Shown here one piece after another: positions 58,166 through 64,000 of a stretch of DNA of 64,000 bases. Under the pieces are notes generated by a model. That model was not told the DNA's origin. It worked only from the letters and a program-made list of their open reading frames with translations, and ran no database searches. Source of the DNA: Serripes groenlandicus (Eukaryota > Mollusca > Bivalvia > Cardiida > Cardiidae). The DNA is taken from positions 18,335,106 to 18,399,105 of the forward strand of contig JASEVX010000011.1 in the NCBI GenBank assembly GCA_031761405.1, in the 5' to 3' direction. Both the position numbers and the translations under genes were made by a program. Position 1 is the stretch's first letter; each line of letters starts with the position of its first letter.

Positions 58166-59207
58166 ATACATTATTTCCGTAATTTGACAAACGACACTGT
58201 GACAAACGTCATTCGTCTTACACAAATGGGCTCGCAGTCTATGTGGAAAAGCAGCCGGTTGCTTGTAAAGTATGTTGTGTAGAGTACTGATGTGAGAACG
58301 CTAGGAAACACATAATTGGAGACATCGGTCAGTTATCTCCCTTTAAAACTCTCTACATCTAGCTAGGTCCTATCATTTGGTTTCCTCTGTTTTTATCTTT
58401 GGTTTCTTTGCACTGAATAGTGCACTTATAATTGCATTTTTTGGCCAACTAGTATTAGATTGATTAGTAATTCCACATTTGTTTTCTTTAAACACTGCTA
58501 TGTAATTTTTTTCTTTTGAATCATCACTTTAATTAACACATTTATGATTAATGTGTACAGAGTAATTGCAATATCTCATTGCGAAATAGCGATAAAGACA
58601 AAGGATTCCAACTAAAAGGACCTACCAACTATTTGGTCTTCCTTGGTCTTTTTCTGACAAGGGAGATAATATAATTATCATTAATGTCCCTCATTATATA
58701 AAATGGCCACCGTGATATGACTGAAACATTGTTTATCATGGCGGTAAGCTTCAATATATTTTAGAAACCATTAAGTTTCCTTGGGTGATAAACTTTTTTA
58801 TCAAAACTCAAAATGTTTTTGGAACTTCCTACATCTTTTCTACCATCAGTGCTATGGTCTTGAAGTTTCCTTGAAAACCACTGTCCCAATTTCGAAATAA
58901 ATTTAGAAAAATATCTCCATTTGACAGAATGTTTTCAAAAGGGGTCTGTTGCATCAAAAACAAAAAAAAGCGATATTTTGTAATTACGCTTAAAATGTGA
59001 AATTTGATGTTAGAATTCTGTCTTATCAATTTTAAAAAGTTCTAATTCACATTGTTGCTACCTTGCAATAAGTATAGATTAAATTATCGAAATTATAATG
59101 AAGTTAAATCAATAAAACGAATTGAACATCTCTATTTAAAACGAAGTTGCTTTATCTAACAAGGTTAAGCATACAAAGTTTTTATATACAAAAAGCGAAC
59201 GCTATGT
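58166..59207. other. no gene seen
   Basis: AT-rich; a piece near 58700 resembles other intronic repeats. No exon recognised. Confidence 0.4.
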
Positions 59208-59250
59208 ATTGAGCCAGGAACATAGATAGGATCTACGTTCCTGATTGAGC
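59208..59250. mobile_element. 29-bp fused-terminus remnant with 7-bp target duplication
   Basis: 59215-59243 starts CAGGAACATAGATA and ends TCTACGTTCCTG, the two termini of the family at 25413-25920 with three bases between them. ATTGAGC flanks both sides exactly. Confidence 0.65.
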
Positions 59251-59269
59251 TCAGCAGCCAACAGTATCG

Positions 59270-61575
59270 AGTCTGGTCATACTGTGACAGATGAGCTGGC
59301 TGGCCTGGATCTATATTCTGATGAGCTGGTTGGCCTGTGTCTATATTCTGGATGAGCCGGCTAGCCTGGGTCTATATTCTGGATGAGCTGGCTAGCCTGG
59401 GTCTATATTATGGATGAGCTGGCTGGCTTGGGTCTATAATCTGGATGAGCTGGCTTGCCTGGGTCTATATTCTGGATGAGCTGGCTGGCCTGGGTCTATA
59501 TTCTGGATGAGCTGGCTGGCCTGGGTCTATATTCTGGATAGGCTGGCTGGCCTGGGTCTATATTCTGGATGGGCTGGCTGGCCTGTGTTTATATTCTAAT
59601 GAGCTGGCTGGCCTTGGTCTATATTCTGGATGAGCTGGCTGGCCTGGGTCTATATTCTGGATGAGCTGGCTGGCCTGGGTCTATATTCTGGATGAGCTGG
59701 CTGGCCTGGGTCTATATTTTTGATGGGCTGGCTGGCTTGTGTTTATATTCTAATGAGCTTGCTAGCCTGGGTCTATATTTTGATGAGCTGGCTGACCTGG
59801 GTCTATATTCTTGATGAGCTGGCTGGCCTGGTCATATATTATTGATGAGCTGGCTGGCCTTGGTATATATGCCTGGGTCTATATTATGGATGAGTTGGCT
59901 GGCCTGGATCTATATTATTGATGAGCTGGCTGACCTAGGATTATATTCTGGATGAGCTAGCTGGCCTTGGTCTATATGCCTGAGTCTATATTCTGGATGA
60001 GCTGGCTGACCTGGGTCTATATGCCGTGGTCTATATTCTAGATGAGCTGGCTGACCTGGGTCTATATGCCGTGGTCTATATTCTAGATGAGCTGGCTGAC
60101 CTGGGTCTATATGCCTGGGTCTATATTCTAGATGAGCTGGCTGACTGAAGTCTATATTCTAGATGAGCTGGCTGGCCTAGGATTATATTCTGGGTGAGCT
60201 AGCTGACTTTGGTCTATATACCTGGGTATATATTCTGGATGAGCTGGCTGGCCTTGGTCTATATGCATGGGTCTATATTCTGAATAATCTGGCTGACCTG
60301 GGTTAATTTTCTGGATGTGCTGGCTGACCTGGGTCTATATGCCTGGGTCTATATTATGATGAGCTGGCTGACATTGGTCTATATTCTGGATGATCTTGCA
60401 AGCCTGGGTCTATATTATGGATAAGCTGGCTGGTCTATGTTTATCTTCTGAAAGAGCTGGCTGACCTAGGTCTATATTCGGATGAGCTAGCTAACCTGGG
60501 TCTATATTCTGGATGAGCTTGCTTGCCTGGATCTATATTCTGGATGAGCTGGCTTACCTTGGTCTATATTCTGGATGATCTGGCTAGCCTTGGTCTATAT
60601 TGTGGATAAGCTGGCTGGTCTATGTTTATCTTCTGAAAGAGCTGGCTGACCTAGATCTATATTCGGATGAGCTGGCTTACCTGGGTCTACATTCTGCCTG
60701 AGCCGGCTGACCTGATCTATATTCGGATGAGCTGGCTGACTTAGGTATTTATTCTGGATGAGCTGGCTGGCCTGGGTCTATATGCCTGGGTCTATATTCT
60801 AGATGAGGTGGCTGACCTGAGTCTATATTATGGATGAGCTGGCTGGCCTAGGATTATATTCTGGATGATCTGGCTATCCTGGGTTTATATCATTGATGAG
60901 CTGGCTGGTCTAGGTCTATCTTCTGGATAAGCTGGCTGACCTGGATCTATATTCTGGATGAGCTGGCTGACCTGGATCTATATTCTGGATGAGCTGGCTA
61001 ACATGAGTATATATTCTGGATGAGCTGGCTTGCCTAGGATTTTATTCTTGATGAGCTAGCTGGACTGGGTCTATATTCTAGATGAGCTGGCTGACTTGAG
61101 TCTATATATTGGATGAGCTGGCAGGCCTAGGCTTATATTCTTAATGAGCTAGCTGGCCTTTGTATATATGCCTGGGTCTATATTCTAGATGAGCTGGCTG
61201 ACTTGAGTCTATATTCTGGATGAGCTGGCTGGCCTATGATTATATTCTTGATGAGCTAGCTGGCCTTGGTCTATATGCCTGGGTCTATATTCTAGATGAG
61301 CTGGCTGACTTGACTATATCCTGCATGAGCTGGCTGGTCTAGGTCTTTCTTTTGAATAAGCTGGCTGACCTTGGTCTATTTTATGGCTGAGCTGGCTGAC
61401 CTGAGTCTATCTTCTGAATGAGCTGGCTGACCTGGGGTCTATTTTCTGGATGAGCTGGCTGACATGAGTCTATAGTCTGGATGAGCTTGTTTACCTGGTC
61501 TATATTCTGGCTGAGCCGGCTGACCTGGGTCTTGTTCGGATGAGCTGGCTGACCTGGGTCTATATTCTGATGAAA
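59270..61575 (+). repeat. 31-bp minisatellite, 2.3 kb
   Basis: About 70 units of GATGAGCTGGCTGGCCTGGG plus TCTATATTCTG, with longer units where TCTATATGCC is inserted. Two trailing units sit at 61680-61745 after a partial copy of the flanking sequence. Confidence 0.95.
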
Positions 61576-61782
61576 CAAGCTTCCATAAATTCGCTTTCAG
61601 CAGCCAAAGGGTAAATCGAATGTTTTTGTTAACGTACTGAAGCTACGCAGCAAACAGTATCAAGTCTGGTCAGACTGCGACAGATGAGCGCTGGCTGACA
61701 TGGATCTATGTTCTGGTGAGCTGGCTGGCTTGGGTCTATATTTTGATGACACAAACTTCCATAAAATCGCTATCGAATGGGT

Positions 61783-62331
61783 TTTTACGTACAGCAGCAG
61801 ACGACTTTTGAAAACATTGTGACAAAAGAAGCAATTTCTCCTTTTGTCACGATGTTTTCAACTTTTATTTCATCCTTATACAATAATTTATATATTTTTT
61901 CTAAAGTCTTCACAAGACGTTTACAAAGTTGTTAGGTGCATAAGTGTCGTATGTTTTGGGAAGACTTAACCTTTTCCCACATACAGACGCTTTTTGACGT
62001 TTTTTGTCACGATGTTTTCAACTCTATTTGATCATTATTCTTTCATATATATTTTCTATAGTCTTGACAAGATGTTTACAAAAATGTCAGCTGCAGATTT
62101 GTCGTATGTGGGGAAGACTTAACTTTTTCCCACATACAGACACTTTTTGACGCCTCTGCAGGAGACGACTTTTGAAAACATAGTGGCAAAAGAAGAAATT
62201 ACTAATCATGAGCAATATCTCCTTTTGCCATAATGTTTTCAACAACTTTTTATCAATAGAGATTTATTATGTTTTTCCAAAGGTTTACAAAGTCGTCAGC
62301 TGCAGATTTGTCGTATGTGTGGAAGACTTAA
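61783..62331 (-). mobile_element. three head-to-tail MITE copies
   Basis: About 61783-61967, 61965-62117 and 62116-62331. The junctions read GGGAAGACTTAACCTTTTCC and GGGAAGACTTAACTTTTTCC, so neighbours share one TTAA. The first copy begins in degenerate minisatellite flank. Confidence 0.7.
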
Positions 62332-62897
62332 TAGTAAAATAGCTGAAGGAAAATAGCATTAAATCTTTAAATTATTTATAAAATTAAGAATATAGTAATT
62401 ATAAAATATTCTTATTTCATACCTTGTGTGTTTTGGTTTGATACACAACCTAAATGCGTCAAAAACAAAAATAGGTCCAGTTTATCTGTCACAAAAAAAA
62501 ATAAAAGTAGCAAGTTGAACTTTTCTTTGGCCAATTTAACTTGTTCCCTGCTATGCAGTCTTAACAGGATCTTCACTGTTTATCGGTCAAGCATTGTTGA
62601 TGCTTATGTAGAAACAATAGTTGGTCTCAAGAATAATGGGTTAAAATACAACTTGATCAGGATTATCATTAATCATACCCTTTCCCATTTTCGGCAAATA
62701 TGCAGCTTCGAAATCGTCTATGCAACAATATGGAAAATTACTATAAATGGAAATTTAAATAAATTTCTTGAACTCGTTTAATAAAACTTTATATGAAATG
62801 ACAACTCATGTCAGATCCTATATACATGTCCCCATTTTCAATTAGATTTTTTTATCATTTGAGCCATCTCACATCAAAAAAACCATTTCGAGGTTTT
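62332..62897. other. no gene seen
   Basis: AT-rich, with a decayed MITE left end near 62676. An open frame at 62428-62781 has no recognisable domain. Confidence 0.4.
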
Positions 62898-63127
62898 TAA
62901 CCCTTCCCCGCATACAGCGAATCAGCAACAGACGACTTTGAAAGTATCTAGGCAAACACACGGAAAAGCTCTAGAAATGTAAGTAATTTTTTTGAAAATA
63001 GTTTAAAATATTATGGGCAAAAGGAAAACTTTCCCGTTTTGAGCAATTTCGACTTTTGTCATATTGTTTTCAAACGTCGACTGCTGCAGAGGCGTCAAAA
63101 TGCTTCTATATGTGGGACAGGGTTAAA
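62898..63127 (+). mobile_element. MITE copy
   Basis: TTAACCCTTCCCCGCATACA to TATGTGGGACAGGGTTAA; complete arms and centre. Confidence 0.75.
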
Positions 63128-63388
63128 ATAAATGGCAATTAAACTTTAATTGCATAATTGTATTGTTTATATTCGTGTCGCATCTCTGAGCAGTACGACA
63201 CATATATTCTAAGTCGTCTTTCTGTCGATATTTCATTTACTGACCTATTGGCAGACGACACGAGTGTTCCTTCATAACCTTTCCCTGAAATCTTCGAATT
63301 GCTTATGTATTACTACATAGCAAACAAGGAAAGGAGCGGGATGACTAAATTCGAATACAAAACATCGTATGACATACGAGACCCCAAT

Positions 63389-64000
63389 TTACAAAGCGTC
63401 AAAGATGGCGGTCGTTAGGTTTCCTGTACTCAGCTCAAGAGCTTTGAGCTCAATTTCAGTTTTACCAAATATACCACTAACGCGAAACATTCTCCTTTCC
63501 CTCGGCACGGACATGTTTGTAATTTTGGCTTTTAAAACTCCGATTTTGAATGTATCGTCAGACCACGTTCCGACAGGATTCTTTTGCTTGGATCCATACA
63601 GAGGGAATGTAATAACATCCTTGTCATCCGCAGGAACTCTGTTTTTTCCCCACTCCCGACGCTCGCCAATTCCGACAGGTTCTCCTATTTCTACCAGTTT
63701 GATAAAGGCATCTTTCAGTTTTGCTGTGCCTCGAACGAGCACTGACTTGTTTAAGGAATGCGTCCCTTCTATAAAGTCCGTAAATCCAATGAACCCGTAG
63801 GTAAGCTTACTCACTCTCACTGATATGGCCTGGTCGTAATGACCAAAAATGGCTGCACCTTTGAGAACAACTAAACCTGCTTCTGGTGGTATAATGATTC
63901 TCAGGTCAGGGAATGTCTGTTTAATGTTCTCTTGTAGGTAAACGGATTCTGAAAACCCCCCAACCATGAGCATAAATTTGGATTTCCTGATCACTGGATC
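63389..64000 (-). CDS. HSPA12: HSPA12-like Hsp70-family protein, C-terminal exon (partial)
   Basis: The reading frame is open from the window edge to TAA at 63389-63391, at least 203 codons. FMLMVGGFSESVYLQENIK is the ATP-binding GGFS-x-S-x-YL motif of HSPA12A/B. IIPPEAGLVVLKGAAIFGH and SVRVSKLTYGF follow in the usual order. HSPA12 proteins have an atypical Hsp70 ATPase domain, and bivalves are known for a large expansion of them. The start, earlier exons and exact paralogue lie outside the window. The gene runs against CEP164. Confidence 0.85.
   Translation of the reverse strand, partial: DPVIRKSKFMLMVGGFSESVYLQENIKQTFPDLRIIIPPEAGLVVLKGAAIFGHYDQAISVRVSKLTYGFIGFTDFIEGTHSLNKSVLVRGTAKLKDAFIKLVEIGEPVGIGERREWGKNRVPADDKDVITFPLYGSKQKNPVGTWSDDTFKIGVLKAKITNMSVPRERRMFRVSGIFGKTEIELKALELSTGNLTTAIFDAL

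Noticed and set aside
59270..61575. CRISPR-like array
   Set aside because: Units are contiguous with no unique spacers, and the genome is an animal one.
61381..61578. Minus-strand frame of QPAHP repeats
   Set aside because: Translation of the 31-bp minisatellite; 31 is not a multiple of three, so the frame cannot persist.
62428..62781. 117-codon frame
   Set aside because: No recognisable domain, odd composition, and it overlaps a MITE end.
63369..63800. 143-codon plus-strand frame
   Set aside because: Antisense shadow of the HSPA12-like exon, which has clear motifs on the minus strand.

Overview
This is an animal nuclear window, most likely from a bivalve mollusc. The signs are AT-rich introns full of short repeats, tRNA-derived SINEs ending in a shared central motif, a TTAA-ended MITE present in dozens of copies, an APE-type LINE, and genes for a PARP12/ZAP-like protein, CEP164 and an HSPA12-like chaperone. 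The species is inferred from repeat style and gene content and was not checked against a database. There is no operon or bacterial content.

Layout. (1) 355-21058 (+): a PARP12-like mono-ADP-ribosyltransferase gene. I resolve 12 exons whose phases all join, giving 760 codons plus stop. Its introns carry at least 25 MITE copies, two of which hold pieces of this gene's own exons. (2) 21059-26352: repeats, a 5'-truncated LINE end and a 508-bp TIR transposon with a 7-bp target duplication. (3) 26353-30415 (-): a decayed APE-type LINE. (4) 30416-34420: one intact MITE, then long (CT)n and (GA)n blocks facing each other, then SINEs. (5) 34421-38256: an indel-rich second version of 38457-42357, separated from it by 200 N. 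This looks like two overlapping contig ends left unmerged, not a biological duplication. (6) 39198-53092 (+): the 5' part of CEP164, with its N-terminal exons (A, B, C) amplified in tandem and mixed with a 45-bp minisatellite. (7) 53093-63388: repeats, including a 2.3-kb, 31-bp minisatellite and a tRNA-like sequence. (8) 63389-64000 (-): the C-terminal exon of an HSPA12-like gene that runs off the window.

The most unusual feature is the CEP164 locus. Human CEP164 has one WW domain. Here the WW-encoding exon pair (B+C) occurs three times, and the preceding exon A occurs seven times (A0 to A6). Every complete copy is open and keeps its splice sites, and every A-B-C unit starts and ends in phase 1, so the cassettes can be joined in frame into a protein with three WW domains. 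A0 has an in-frame stop just upstream of its ATG and looks like the original first exon. A1-A6 have gained a splice acceptor inside the minisatellite, which turns the former 5' leader into a coding linker.
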